Positions 38,107 through 51,990 of a stretch of 64,000 nucleotides of DNA are shown here, one piece after another. Positions within the stretch are counted from its first letter, which is position 1. Each line of letters opens with the position of its first letter. A program made the position numbers and the translations under genes. The stretch comes from Hydractinia symbiolongicarpus (lineage: Eukaryota; Cnidaria; Hydrozoa; Anthoathecata; Hydractiniidae), in NCBI RefSeq assembly GCF_029227915.1, contig NC_079877.1:36951954-37015953 (forward strand). Direction: 5' to 3'. The notes under the pieces were generated by a model, which saw nothing but the letters and a program-made list of their open reading frames with translations, searched no databases and was not told where the DNA came from.

Positions 38107-39747
38107 TTCGTTTGCCGGCGATTAAACTTCTTTCATTCAGCGTCTCATCAAAAATGGAAACATTTTTGAAAACTACAAGTCTCATGCGTTTTAGTGGTGA
38201 AAAAATAATTTAAAAAATCGTTCGGGAAATGAGTTTACTCACAGGGTACTTTCTTTGTATACATTCGACTATACGGGACGAGTCCGGGATTTACGGGAAT
38301 TCGCGGGTTTTCGTTTGCCGGCGATTAAACTTCTTTTATTCAGCGTCTCATCAAAAATGAAAACATTTTTGAAAACTACAAGTCTCATGCGTTTTAGTGG
38401 TGAAAAGATAATTTAAAAAATCGTTCTGGAAATGAGTTTACTCGCCGCATACTTTCTTTGTATAGTTTTGACTATACGGGCGAGTCCGGGATTTACGGGA
38501 AATCGCGGGTTTTCGTTTGCCGGCAATTAAACTTCTTTTATTCAGCGTCTCATCAAAAATGGAAACATTTTTGAAAACTACAAGTCTCATGCGTTTTAGT
38601 GGTGAAAAAATAATTTAAAAAATCGTTCTGGAAATGAGTTTACTCCCTGAGTACTTTCTTTGTATACTTTTGACTATACGGGCCGAATCCGGGATTTACG
38701 GGAAATCGTTGTTTTTCGTTTGCCGGCGATTAAACTTCTTTTAATCAGCGTCTCATCAAAAATGAAAACATTTTTGAAAACTACAAGTCTCATGCGTTTT
38801 AGTGGTGAAAAGATAATTTAAAAAATCGCTCTGGAAATGAGTTTACTCGCAGGGTACTTTCTTTGTATACTTTCGACTATACGGGCCGAGTCCGGGATTT
38901 ACGGGAAATCGCGGGTTTTCGTTTGCCGGCGATTAAACTTCTTTCATTCAGCGTCTCATCAAAAATGGAAACATTTTTGAAAACTACAAGTCTCATGCGT
39001 TTTAGTGGTGAAAAAATAATTTAAAAAATCGTTCGGGAAATGAGTTTACTCACAGGGTACTTTCTTTGTATACATTCGACTATACGGGACGAGTCCGGGA
39101 TTTACGGGAATTCGCGGGTTTTCGTTTGCCGGCGATTAAACTTCTTTTATTCAGCGTCTCATCAAAAATGAAAACATTTTTGAAAACTACAAGTCTCATG
39201 CGTTTTAGTGGTGAAAAGATAATTTAAAAAATCGTTCTGGAAATGAGTTTACTCGCCGCATACTTTCTTTGTATAGTTTTGACTATACGGGCGAGTCCGG
39301 GATTTACGGGAAATCGCGGGTTTTCGTTTGCCGGCAATTAAACTTCTTTTATTCAGCGTCTCATCAAAAATGGAAACATTTTTGAAAACTACAAGTCTCA
39401 TGCGTTTTAGTGGTGAAAAAATAATTTAAAAAATCGTTCTGGAAATGAGTTTACTTCCTGAGTACTTTCTTTGTATACTTTTGACTATACGGGCCGAATC
39501 CGGGATTTACGGGAAATCGTTGTTTTTCGTTTGCCGGCGATTAAACTTCTTTTAATCAGCGTCTCATCAAAAATGAAAACATTTTTGAAAACTACAAGTC
39601 TCATGCGTTTTAGTGGTGAAAAGATAATTTAAAAAATCGCTCTGGAAATGAGTTTACTCGCAGGGTACTTTCTTTGTATACTTTCGACTATACGGGCCGA
39701 GTCCGGGATTTACGGGAAATCGCGGGTTTTCGTTTGCCGGCGATTAA
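38107..39747 (-). repeat. Tandem duplication of 4 units (811-bp offset), right arm
   Basis: About 38,107-38,936 and 38,937-39,747. Markers tttaatcagcg (A at 38,743 and 39,554), aatcgctctgg and the 2-bp deletion giving acgggcgagtcc recur 811 bp apart. Mirror image of left 12,240-13,880 with S = 51,987. Confidence 0.85.
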
Positions 39748-42700
39748 ACTTCTTTTATTCAGCGTCTCATCAAAAATGAAAACATTTTTGAAAACTACAA
39801 GTCTCATGCGTTTTTATGGTGAAAAGATAATTTAAAAAATCGTTCGGGAAATGAGTTTACTCCCTGGGTAGTTTCTTTGTATACTTTTGACTATACGGGC
39901 CGAGTCCGGGATTTACGGGAAATCGCGGGTTTTCGTTTGCCAGCGATTAAACGTCTTTTATTCCGCGTCTCATCAAAAATGAAAACATTTTTGAAAACTA
40001 CAAGTCTCATGCGTTTTAGTGGTGAAAAGATAATTTAAAAAATCGTTCTGGAAATGAGTTTACTCACAGGGTACTTTCTTTGTATATATTCGACTATACG
40101 GGCCAAGCCCGGGATTTACGGGAAATCGCGCGTTTTGGTTTGCCGGCGATTAAACTTCTTTTATTCAGCGTCCCATCAAAAATTAAAACATTTTTGAAAA
40201 CTACAAGTCTCATGCGTTTTAGTGGTGAAAAAATAATTTAAAAAACGTTCGGGAAATTAGTTTACTCCCTGGGTACTTTCTTTGTATACATTCGACTATA
40301 CGGGCCTAGCTCGGGATTTACGGAAAATCGCTAGTTTTCGTTTGCCGGCGATTAAACCTCTTTCATTAGGCGTCTCATCAAAAATGAAAACATTTTTGAA
40401 AACTACAAGTCTCATGCGTTTTAGTGGCGAAAAAATAATTTAAAAAATCGTTCTGGAAATGAGTTTACTCCCTGAGTACTTTCTTTGTATACTTTCGACT
40501 ATACGGGCCGAGTCTGGGATTTACGGGAAATCGCGGGTTTTCGTTTGCCGGCGATTAAACTTCTTTTATTCAGCGTCTCATCAAAAATGAAAACATTTTT
40601 GAAAACTACAAGTCTCATGCGTTTTAGTGGTGAAAAGATAATTTAAAAAATCGTTCGGGAAATGAGTTTACTCCCTGGGTAGTTTCTTTGTATACTTTTG
40701 ACTATACGGGCCGAGTCCGGGATTTACGGGAAATCGCGGGTTTTCGTTTGCCAGCGATTAAACTTCTTTTATTCCGCGTCTCATCAAAAATAAAAACATT
40801 TTTGAAAACTACAAGTCTCATGCGTTTTAGTGGTGAAAAGATAATTTAAAAAATCGTTCTGGAAATGAGTTTACTCACAGGGTACTTTCTTTGTATATAT
40901 TCGACTATACGGGCCAAGCCCGGGATTTACGGGAAATCGCGCGTTTTGGTTTGCCGGCGATTAAACTTCTTTTATTCAGCGTCCCATCAAAAATTAAAAC
41001 ATTTTTGAAAACTACAAGTCTCATGCGTTTTAGTGGTGAAAAAATAATTTAAAAAATCGTTCGGGAAATGAGTTTACTCCCTGGGTAGTTTCTTTGTATA
41101 CTTTTGACTATACGGGCCGAGTCCGGGATTTACGGGAAATCGCGGGTTTTCGTTTGCCAGCGATTAAACTTCTTTTATTCCGCGTCTCATCAAAAATGAA
41201 AACATTTTTGAAAACTACAAGTCTCATGCGTTTTAGTGGTGAAAAGATAATTTAAAAAATCGTTCTAGAAATGAGTTTACTCACAGGGTACTTCCTTTGT
41301 ATATATTCGACTATACGGGCCAAGCCCGGGATTTACGGGAAATCGCGCGTTTTCGTTTGCCGGCGATTAAACTTCTTTTATTCAGCGTCCCATCAAAAAT
41401 TAAAACATTTTTGAAAACTACAAGTCTCATGCCTTCTAGTGGTGAAAAAATAATTTAAAAAAACGTTCGGGAAATTAGTTTACTCCCTGGGTACTTTCTT
41501 TGTATACATTTGACTATACGGGCCTAGCTCGGGATTTACGGAAAATCGCTAGTTTTCGTTTGCCGGCGATTAAACCTCTTTCATTAGGCGTTTCATCAAA
41601 AATGAAAACATTTTTGAAAACTACAAGTCTCATGCGTTTTAGTGGCGAAAAAATAATTTAAAAAATCGTTCTGGAAATGAGTTTACTCCCTGAGTACTTT
41701 CTTTGTATACTGTTGACTATACGAGCCGAGTCCGGGATTTACGGGAAATCGTTGTTTTTCGTTTGCCGGCGATTAAACTTCTTTTATTCAGCGTCTCATC
41801 AAAAATGAAAACATTTTTGAAAACTACAAATCTCATGCGTTTTAGTGGTGAAAAAATAATTTAAAAAATCGTTCGGGAAATGAGTTTACTCCCTAGATAC
41901 TTTCTTTGTATATATATTCGACTATACGGGCCAAGCCCGGGATTTACGGGAATTCGCGGGTTTTCGTTTGCCGGCGATTAAACTTCTTTTATTCAGCGTC
42001 TCATCAAAAATGAAAACATTTTTGAAAACTACAAGTCTCATGCGTTTTAGTGGTGAAAAGATAATTTAAAAAATCGTTCTGGAAATGAGTTTACTCGCAG
42101 GGTACTTTCTTTGTATACTTTCGACTATACGGGCCGAGTCCGGGATTTACGGGAAATCGCGGGTTTTCGTTTGCCGGCGATTAAACTTCTATTATTCAGC
42201 GTCTCATCAAAAATGAAAACATTTTTGAAAACTACAAGTCTCATGCGTTTTAGTGGTGAAAAGATAATTTAAAAAATCGTTCGGGAAATGAGTTACTCCC
42301 TGGGTAGTTTCTTTGTATACTTTTGACTATACGGGCCGAGTCCGGGATTTACGGGAAATTGCGGGTTTTCGTTTGCCAGCGATTAAACTTCTTTTATTCC
42401 GCGTCTCATCAAAAATGAAAACATTTTTGAAAACTACAAGTCTCATGCGTTTTAGTGGTGAAAAGATAATTTAAAAAATCGTTCTGGAAATGAGTTTACT
42501 CACAGGGTACTTTCTTTGTATATATTCGACTATACGGGCCAAGCCCGGAATTTACGGGAATTCGCGGGTTTTCGTTTGCCGGCGATTAAACTTCTTTTAT
42601 TCAGCGTCTCATCAAAAATGAAAACATTTTTGAAAACTACAAGTCTCATGCGTTTTAGTGGTGAAAAGATAATTTAAAAAATCGTTCTGGAAATGAGTTT

Positions 42701-45700
42701 ACTCGCAGGGTACTTTCTTTGTATACTTTCGACTATACGGGCCGAGTCCGGGATTTACGGGAAATCGCGGGTTTTCGTTTGCCGGCGATTAAACTTCTTT
42801 TATTCAGCGTCTCATCAAAAATGAAAACATTTTTGAAAACTACAAGTCTCATGCGTTTTAGTGGTGAAAAGATAATTTAAAAAATCGTTCTGGAAATGAG
42901 TTTACTCACAGGGTACTTTCTTTGTATATATTCGACTATACGGGCCAAGCCCGGGATTTACGGGAAATCGCGCGTTTTGGTTTGCCGGCGATTAAACTTC
43001 TTTTATTCAGCGTCCCATCAAAAATTAAAACATTTTTGAAAACTACAAGTCTCATGCGTTTTAGTGGTGAAAAAATAATTTAAAAAATCGTTCGGGAAAT
43101 GAGTTTACTCCCTGGGTAGTTTCTTTGTATACTTTTGACTATACGGGCCGAGTCCGGGATTTACGGGAAATCGCGGGTTTTCGTTTGCCAGCGATTAAAC
43201 TTCTTTTATTCCGCGTCTCATCAAAAATGAAAACATTTTTGAAAACTACAAGTCTCATGCGTTTTAGTGGTGAAAAGATAATTTAAAAAATCGTTTTGGA
43301 AATGAGTTTACTCACAGGGTACTTTCTTTGTATATATTCGACTATACGGGCCAAGCCCGGGATTTACGGGAAATCGCGCGTTTTCGTTTGCCGGCGATTA
43401 AACTTCTTTTATTCAGCGTCCCATCAAAAATTAAAACATTTTTGAAAACTACAAGTCTCATGCCTTCTAGTGGTGAAAAAATAATTTAAAAAAACGTTCG
43501 GGAAATGAGTTTACTCCCTGGGTACTTTCTTTGTATACTTTTGACTATACGGGCCGAGTCCGGGATTTACGGGAAATCGCGGGTTTTCGTTTGCCAGCGA
43601 TTAAACTTCTTTTATTCCGCGTCTCATCAAAAATGAAAACATTTTTGAAAACTACAAGTCTCATGCGTTTTAGTGGTGAAAAGATAATTTAAAAAATCGT
43701 TCTGGAAATGAGTTTACTCACAGGGTACTTTCTTTGTATATATTCGACTATACGGGCCAAGCCCGGGATTTACGGGAAATCGCGCGTTTTGGTTTGCCGG
43801 CGATTAAACTTCTTTTATTCAGCGTCCCATCAAAAATTAAAACATTTTTGAAAACTACAAGTCTCATGCGTTTTAGTGGTGAAAAAATAATTTAAAAAAT
43901 CGTTCGGGAAATGAGTTTACTCCCTGGGTAGTTTCTTTGTATACTTTTGACTATACGGGCCGAGTCCGGGATTTACGGGAAATCGCGGGTTTTCGTTTGC
44001 CAGCGATTAAACTTCTTTTATTCCGCGTCTCATCAAAAATGAAAACATTTTTGAAAACTACAAGTCTCATGCGTTTTAGTGGTGAAAAGATAATTTAAAA
44101 AATCGTTCTGGAAATGAGTTTACTCACAGGGTACTTTCTTTGTATATATTCGACTATACGGGCCAAGCCCGGGATTTACGGGAAATCGCGCGTTTTCGTT
44201 TGCCGGCGATTAAACTTCTTTTATTCAGCGTCCCATCAAAAATTAAAACATTTTTGAAAACTACAAGTCTCATGCCTTCTAGTGGTGAAAAAATAATTTA
44301 AAAAAACGTTCGGGAAATGAGTTTACTCCCTGGGTACTTTCTTTGTATACTTTTGACTATACGGGCCGAGTCCGGGATTTACGGGAAATCGCGGGTTTTC
44401 GTTTGCCAGCGATTAAACTTCTTTTATTCCGCGTCTCATCAAAAATGAAAACATTTTTGAAAACTACAAGTCTCATGCGTTTTAGTGGTGAAAAGATAAT
44501 TTAAAAAATCGTTCTGGAAATGAGTTTACTCACAGGGTACTTTCTTTGTATATATTCGACTATACGGGCCAAGCCCGGGATTTACGGGAAATCGCGCGTT
44601 TTGGTTTGCCGGCGATTAAACTTCTTTTATTCAGCGTCCCATCAAAAATGAAAACATTTTTGAAAACTACAAGTCTCATGCGTTTTAGTGGTGAAAAAAT
44701 AATTTAAAAAATCGTTCGGGAAATGAGTTTACTCCCTGGGTAGTTTCTTTGTATACTTTTGACTATACGGGCCGAGTCCGGGATTTACGGGAAATCGCGG
44801 GTTTTCGTTTGCCAGCGATTAAACTTCTTTTATTCCGCGTCTCATCAAAAATGAAAACATTTTTGAAAACTACAAGTCTCATGCGTTTTAGTGGTGAAAA
44901 GATAATTTAAAAAATCGTTCTGGAAATGAGTTTACTCACAGGGTACTTTCTTTGTATATATTCGACTATACGGGCCAAGCCCGGGATTTACGGGAAATCG
45001 CGCGTTTTCGTTTGCCGGCAATTAAACTTCTTTTATTCAGCGTCCCATCAAAAATTAAAACATTTTTGAAAACTACAAGTCTCATGCCTTCTAGTGGTGA
45101 AAAAATAATTTAAAAAAACGTTCGGGAAATTAGTTTACTCCCTGGGTACTTTCTTTGTATACATTTGACTATACGGGCCTAGCTCGGGATATACGGAAAA
45201 TCGCTAGTTTTCGTTTGCCGGCGATTAAACCTCTTTCATTAGGCGTCTCATCAAAAATGAAAACATTTTTGAAAACTACAAGTCTCATGCGTTTTAGTGG
45301 CGAAAAAATAATTTAAAAAATCGTTCTGGAAATGAGTTTACTCCCTGAGTACTTTCTTTGTATACTTTTGACTATACGAGCCGAGTCCGGGATTTACGGG
45401 AAATCGTTGTTTTTCGTTTGCCGGCGATTAAACTTCTTTTATTCAGCGTCTCATCAAAAATGAAAACATTTTTGAAAACTACAAGTCTTATGCCCTTTAG
45501 TGGTGAAAAAATAATTTAAAAAAATCGTTCGGGAAATGAGTTTACTCCCTGGGTAGTTTCTTTGTATACTTTTGACTATACGGGCCGAGTCCGGGATTTA
45601 CGGGAAATCGCGAGTTTTCGTTTGCCAGCGATTAAACTTCTTTTATTCCGCGTCTTATCAAAAATGAAAACATTTTTGAAAACTACAAGTCTCATGCGTT

Positions 45701-48700
45701 TTAGTGGTCAAAAGATAATTTAAAAAATCGTTCTGGAAATGAGTTTACTCACAGGGTACTTTCTTTGTATATATATTCGACTATACGGGCCAAGCCCGGG
45801 ATTTACGGCAAACCGCGCGTTTTCGTTTGCCGGCGATTAAACTTCTTTTATTCAGCGTCCCATCAAAAATTAAAACATTTTTGAAAACTACAAGTCTCAT
45901 GCGTTTTAGTGGTGAAAAAATAATTTAAAAAATCGTTCGGGAAATGAGTTTACTCCCTAGATACTTTCTTTGTATACTTTTGGCTATACGGGCCGAGTCC
46001 GGGATTTACGGGAATTCGCGGGTTTTCGTTTGCCGGCGATTAAACTTCTTTTATTCAGCGTCTCATCAAAAATGAAAACATTTTTGAAAACTACAAGTCT
46101 CATGCGTTTTAGTGGTGAAAAGATAATTTAAAAAATCGTTCTGGAAATGAGGATACTCGCAGGGTACTTTCTTTGTATACTTTCGACTATACGGGCCGAG
46201 TCCGGGATTTACGGGAAATCGCGTGTTTTCGTTTGGCGGCGATTAAACTTCTTTTATTCAGCGTCTCATTAAAAATGAAAACATTTTTGAAAACTACAAG
46301 TCTCATGCGTTTTAGTGGTGAAAAAATAATTTAAAAAATCGTTCGGGAAATGAGTTTACTCCCTAGATACTTTCTTTGTATACTTTTGGCTATACGGGCC
46401 GAGTCCGGGATTTACGGGAATTCGCAGGTTTTCGTTTGCCGGCGATTAAACTTCTTTTATTCAGCGTCTCATCAAAAATGAAAACATTTTTGAAAACTAC
46501 AAGTCTCATGCGTTTTAGTGGTGAAAAGATAATTTAAAAAATCGTTCTGGAAATGAGGATACTCGCAGGGTACTTTCTTTGTATACTTTCGACTATACGG
46601 GCCGAGTCCGGGATTTACGGGAAATCGCGTGTTTTCGTTTGGCGGCGATTAAACTTCTTTTATTCAGCGTCTCATTAAAAATGAAAACATTTTTGAAAAC
46701 TACAAGTCTCATGCGTTTTAGTTGTGAAAAGATAATTTAAAAAATCGTTCGGGAAATGAGTTTACTCCCTGGGTATTTTCTTTGTATACTTTTGACTATA
46801 CGGGCCGAGTCCCGGATTTTCGGGAATTCGCGGGTTTTCGTTTGCCAGCGATTAAACTTCTTTTATTCAGCGTCTCGTCAAAAATGAAAACATTTTGGAA
46901 AACTACAAGTCTCATACGCTTTAGTGGTGAAAAAATAATTTAAAAAATCGTTCGGCAAATGAGTTTACTCCCTGGGTATTTTCTTTGCATACTTTTGACT
47001 AAACGGGCCGAGTCCCGGATTTATGGGAATTCGCGGATTTTCGTTTGCCAGCGATTAAACTTCTTTTATTCAGCGTCTCATCAAAAATGAAAACATTTTT
47101 AAAAACTACAAGTCTCATGCGTTTTAGTGGTGAAAAAATAATTTAAAAAATCGTTCGGGAAATGAGTTTACTCACAGGGTACTTTCTTTGTATACATTCG
47201 ACTTTACGGGCCGAGTCCGGGATTTACGGGAATTCGCGGGTTTTTGTTTGCCGGCGATTAAACTTCTTTTATTCAGCGTCTCATCAAAAATGAAAACATT
47301 TTTGAAAACTACAAGTCTCATGCGTTTTAGTGGTGAAAAGATAATTTAAAAAATTGTTCTGGAAATGAGTTTACTCATAGGGTACTTTCTTTGTATACTT
47401 TCGACTATACGGGCCGAGTCCGGGATTTACGGGAATTCGCGGGTTTTTGTTTGCCGGCGATTAAACTTTTTTTATTCAGCGTGTCATCAAAAATGAAAAC
47501 ATTTTTGAAAACTAAAAGTCTCATGCGTTTTAGTGGTGAAAAGATAATTTAAAAAATCGTTCGGGAAATGAATTTACTCCCTAGATACTTTCTTTGTATA
47601 CTTCTGGCTATACGGGCCGAGTCCGGGATTTACGGGAATTCGCGGGTTTTCGTTTGCGGGCGATTAAACTTCTTTTATTCAGCGTTTCATCAAAAATGAA
47701 AACATTTTTGAAAACTACAAGTCTCATGCGTTTAAGTGGTGAAAAGATAATTTAAAAAATCGTTCTGGAAATGAGTTTACTCGCAGGGTACTTTCTTTGT
47801 ATACTTTCGACTATACGGGCCGAGTCCGGGATTTACGGGAAATCGCGGGTTTTCGTTTGCCGGCGATTAAACTTCTTTTATTCAGCGTCTCATCAAAAAT
47901 GAAAACATTTTTGAAAACTACAAGTCTCATACGCTTTAGTGGTGAAAAAATAATTTAAAAAATCGTTCGGGAAATGAGTTTACTCCCTGGGTATTTCCTT
48001 TGTATACTTTTGACTATACGGGCCGAGTCCCGGATTTACGGGAATTCGCGGGTTTTCGTTTGCCAGCAATTAAACTTCTTTTATTCAGCGTCTCATCAAA
48101 AATGAAAACATTTTTGAAAACTACAAGTCTCATGCGTTTTAGTGGTGAAAAGATAATTTAAGAAATCGTTCTTGAAATGAGTTTACTCACAGGGTACTTT
48201 CTTTGTATACTTTTGACTATACGGGCCGAGTCCGGGATTTACGGGAAATCGCGGGTTTTCGTTTGCCAGCGATTAAACTTCTTTTATTCCGCGTCTCATC
48301 AAAAATGAAAACATTTTTGAAAACTACAAGTCTCATGCGTTTTAGTGGTGAAAAGATAATTTAAAAAATCGTTCTGGAAATGAGTTTACTCACAGGGTAC
48401 TTTCTTTGTATATATTCGACTATACGGGCCAAGCCCGAGATTTACGGGAAATCGCGCGTTTTGGTTTGCCGGCGATTAAACTTCTTTTATTCAGCGTCCC
48501 ATCAAAAATTAAAACATTTTTGAAAACTACAAGTCTCATGCGTTTTAGTGGTGAAAAAATAATTTAAAAAATCGTTCGGGAAATGAGTTTACTCCCTGGG
48601 TAGTTTCTTTGTATACTTTTGACTATACGGGCCTAGTCCGGGATTTACGGGAAATCGCGGGTTTTCGTTTGCCAGCGATTAAACTTCTTTTATTCCGCGT

Positions 48701-51700
48701 CTAATCAAAAATGAAAACATTTTTGAAAACTACAAGTCTCATGCGTTTTAGTGGTGAAAAGATAATTTAAGAAATCGTTCTTGAAATGAGTTTACTCACA
48801 GGGTACTTTCTTTGTATACTTTTGACTATACGGGCCGAGTCCGGGATTTACGGGAAATCGCGGGTTTTCGTTTGCCAGCGATTAAACTTCTTTTATTCCG
48901 CGTCTCATCAAAAATGAAAACATTTTTGAAAACTACAAGTCTCATGCGTTTTAGTGGTGAAAAGATAATTTAAAAAATCGTTCTGGAAATGAGTTTACTC
49001 ACAGGGTACTTTCTTTGTATATATTCGACTATACGGGCCAAGCCCGGGATTTACGGGAAATCGCGCGTTTTGGTTTGCCGGCGATTAAACTTCTTTTATT
49101 CAGCGTCCCATCAAAAATTAAAACATTTTTGAAAACTACAAGTCTCATGCGTTTTAGTGGTGAAAAAATAATTTAAAAAATCGTTCGGGAAATGAGTTTA
49201 CTCCCTGGGTAGTTTCTTTGTATACTTTTGACTATACGGGCCGAGTCCGGGATTTACGGGAAATCGCGGGTTTTCGTTTGCCAGCGATTAAACTTCTTTT
49301 ATTCCGCGTCTCATCAAAAATGAAAACATTTTTGAAAATTACAAGTCTTATGCGTTTTAGTGGTGAAAAAATAATTTAAAAAATCGTTCGGGAAATGAGT
49401 TTACTCCCTGGGTAGTTTCTTTGTATACTTTTGACTATACGGGCCTAGTCCGGGATTTACGGGAAATCGCGGGTTTTCGTTTGCCAGCGATTAAACTTCT
49501 TTTATTCCGCGTCTAATCAAAAATGAAAACATTTTTGAAAACTACAAGTCTCATGCGTTTTAGTGGTGAAAAAATAATTTAAAAAATCGTTCGGGAAATG
49601 AGTTTACTCCCTAGATACTTTCTTTGTATACTTTTGGCTATACGGGCCGAGTCCGGGATTTACGGGAATTCGCGGGTTTTCGTTTGCCGGCGATTAAACT
49701 TCTTTTATTCAGCGTCTCATCAAAAATGAAAACATTTTTGAAAACTACAAGTCTCATGCGTTTTAGTGGTGAAAAGATAATTTAAAAAATCGTTCTGGAA
49801 ATGAGTTTACTCGCAGGGTACTTTCTTTGTATACTTTCGACTATACGGGCCGAGTCCGGGATTTACGGGAAATCGCGGGTTTTGGTTTGCCGGCGATTAA
49901 ACTTCTTTTATTCAGCGTCTCATCAAAAATGAAAACATTTTTGAAAACTACAAGTCTCATGCGTTTTAGTGGTGAAAAGATAATTTAAAAAATCGTTCGG
50001 GAAATGAGTTTACTCCCTGGGTAGTTTCTTTGTATACTTTTGACTATACGGGCCGAGTCCGGGATTTACGGGAAATCGCGGGTTTTCGTTTGCCAGCGAT
50101 TAAACTTCTTTTATTCCGCGTCTCATCAAAAATAAAAACATTTTTGAAAACTACATGTCTCATGCGTTTTAGTGGTGAAAAGATAATTTAAAAAATCGTT
50201 CTGGAAATGAGTTTACTCACAGGGTACTTTCTTTGTATATATTCGACTATACGGGCCAAGCCCGGGATTTACGGGAAATCGCGCGTTTTGGTTTGCCGGC
50301 GATTAAACTTCTTTTATTCAGCGTCCCATCAAAAATTAAAACATTTTTGAAAACTACAAGTCTCATGCGTTTTAGTGGTGAAAAAATAATTTAAAAAATC
50401 GTTCGGGAAATGAGTTTACTCCCTGGGTAGTTTCTTTGTATACTTTTGACTATACGGGCCGAGTCCGGGATTTACGGGAAATCGCGGGTTTTCGTTTGCC
50501 AGCGATTAAACTTCTTTTATTCCGCGTCTCATCAAAAATGAAAACATTTTGGAAAACTACAAGTCTCATGCGTTTTAGTGGTGAAAAGATAATTTAAAAA
50601 ATCGTTCTGGAAATGAGTTTACTCACAGGGTACTTTCTTTGTATATATTCGACTATACGGGCCAAGCCCGGGATTTACGGGAAATCGCGCGTTTTCGTTT
50701 GCCGGCGATTAAACTTCTTTTATTCAGCGTCCCATCAAAAATTAAAACATTTTTGAAAACTACAAGTCTCATGCCTTCTAGTGGTGAAAAAATAATTTAA
50801 AAAAACGTTCGGGAAATTAGTTTACTCCCTGGGTACTTTCTTTGTATACATTTGACTATACGGGCCTAGCTCGGGATATACGGAAAATCGCTAGTTTTCG
50901 TTTGCCGCCGATTAAACCTCTTTCATTAGGCGTCTCATCAAAAATGAAAACATTTTTGAAAACTACAAGTCTCATGCGTTTTAGTGGCGAAAAAATAATT
51001 TAAAAAATCGTTCTGGAAATGAGTTTACTCCCTGAGTACTTTCTTTGTATACTTTTGACTATACGAGCCGAGTCCGGGATTTACAGGAAATCGTTGTTTT
51101 TCGTTTGCCGGCGATTAAACTTCTTTTATTCAGCGTCTCATCAAAAATGAAAACATTTTTGAAAACTACAAGTCTTATGCGTTTTAGTGGTGAAAAAATA
51201 ATTTAAAAAATCGTTCGGGAAATGAGTTTACTCCCTGGGTAGTTTCTTTGTATACCTTTGGCTATACGGACCGAGTCCGGGATTTATAGGAAATCGTTGT
51301 TTTTCGTTTGCCGGCGATTAAACTTCTTTTATTCAGCGTCTCATCAAAAATGAAAACATTTTTGAAAACTACAAGTCTTATGCGTTTTAGTGGTGAAAAA
51401 ATAATTTAAAAAATCGTTCTGGAAATGAGTTTACTCACAGGGAACTTTCTTTGTAAACATTCGACTATAAGGGACAAGCCCGGGATTTAGGGAAATCGTG
51501 GTATTTCGTTTGCCGGCGATTAAACCTCTTTCATTAAGCGTCTCATTAAAAATAAAAACATTTTTGAAAACTACAAGTCTCATTCGTTCTAGCGGTGCAG
51601 AAATAATTTGAAAAATCGTTCGGGAAATCAGTTTACTCCCTGGGTACTTTCTTTATATACATTCAACTATACGGGCCAAGCCCGGGATTTACGGGAAATC

Positions 51701-51787
51701 GCGGGTTTTCGTTTGCCGGCGATTAAACTTCTTTTATTCAGCGTCTCATCAAAAATGAAAACACTTTTGAAAACTACAAGTCTCACG
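39748..51787 (-). repeat. Outer right zone, mirror of left 1.0-12.2 kb
   Basis: About 59 units of the alternating subtypes (cgtcccatc units with cgcgttttgg or cgcgttttcg; ttccgcgtctc units with gccagcgatt). Private left markers reappear inverted: ccctagatac after a TA expansion at 41,891-41,917, the 1-bp deletion gagttactcc at 42,291, the TA expansion at 45,771, and the cattaggcg marker at about 40,368, 41,583, 45,241 and 50,928. Four units more than the left arm, all between 42.3 and 45.8 kb. Confidence 0.85.
43461..45084 (-). repeat. 4-unit higher-order block, expanded in right arm
   Basis: The marker tgccttctagtgg with an aaaaaacgttcggg variant occurs at 43,461, 44,273 and 45,085, each 812 bp apart. 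The left arm has it only at 7,711 and 8,523 in this stretch. One extra 4-unit copy here accounts exactly for the change of pairing constant from 51,987 to 52,799. Confidence 0.8.
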
Positions 51788-51990
51788 CGTTTTAGTGGTG
51801 AAAAAATAATTTAAAAAATCGTTCTGGAAATGAGTTTACTCACAGGGTACTTTCTTTGCATACATTCGACAATACGGGCCAAGCCCGGGATTTACAGGAA
51901 ATCGCGGGTTTTCGTTTGCCGGCTATTAAACCACATTCACTAAGCGTCTCATCAAAAATGAAAACATTTCTGAAAACTACAAGTCTCATG
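51788..51990 (-). repeat. Divergent monomer where arm homology ends
   Basis: A 203-bp unit with unusual changes: gcatacattcgacaatacggg, tttacaggaaatcg, ccggctattaaaccacattcactaagcg, catttctgaaaac. The preceding unit (51,608-51,787) pairs with left 1,012-1,191 at S = 52,799. From this unit outward the right array no longer matches the left, which continues with a different subtype. Confidence 0.75.
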
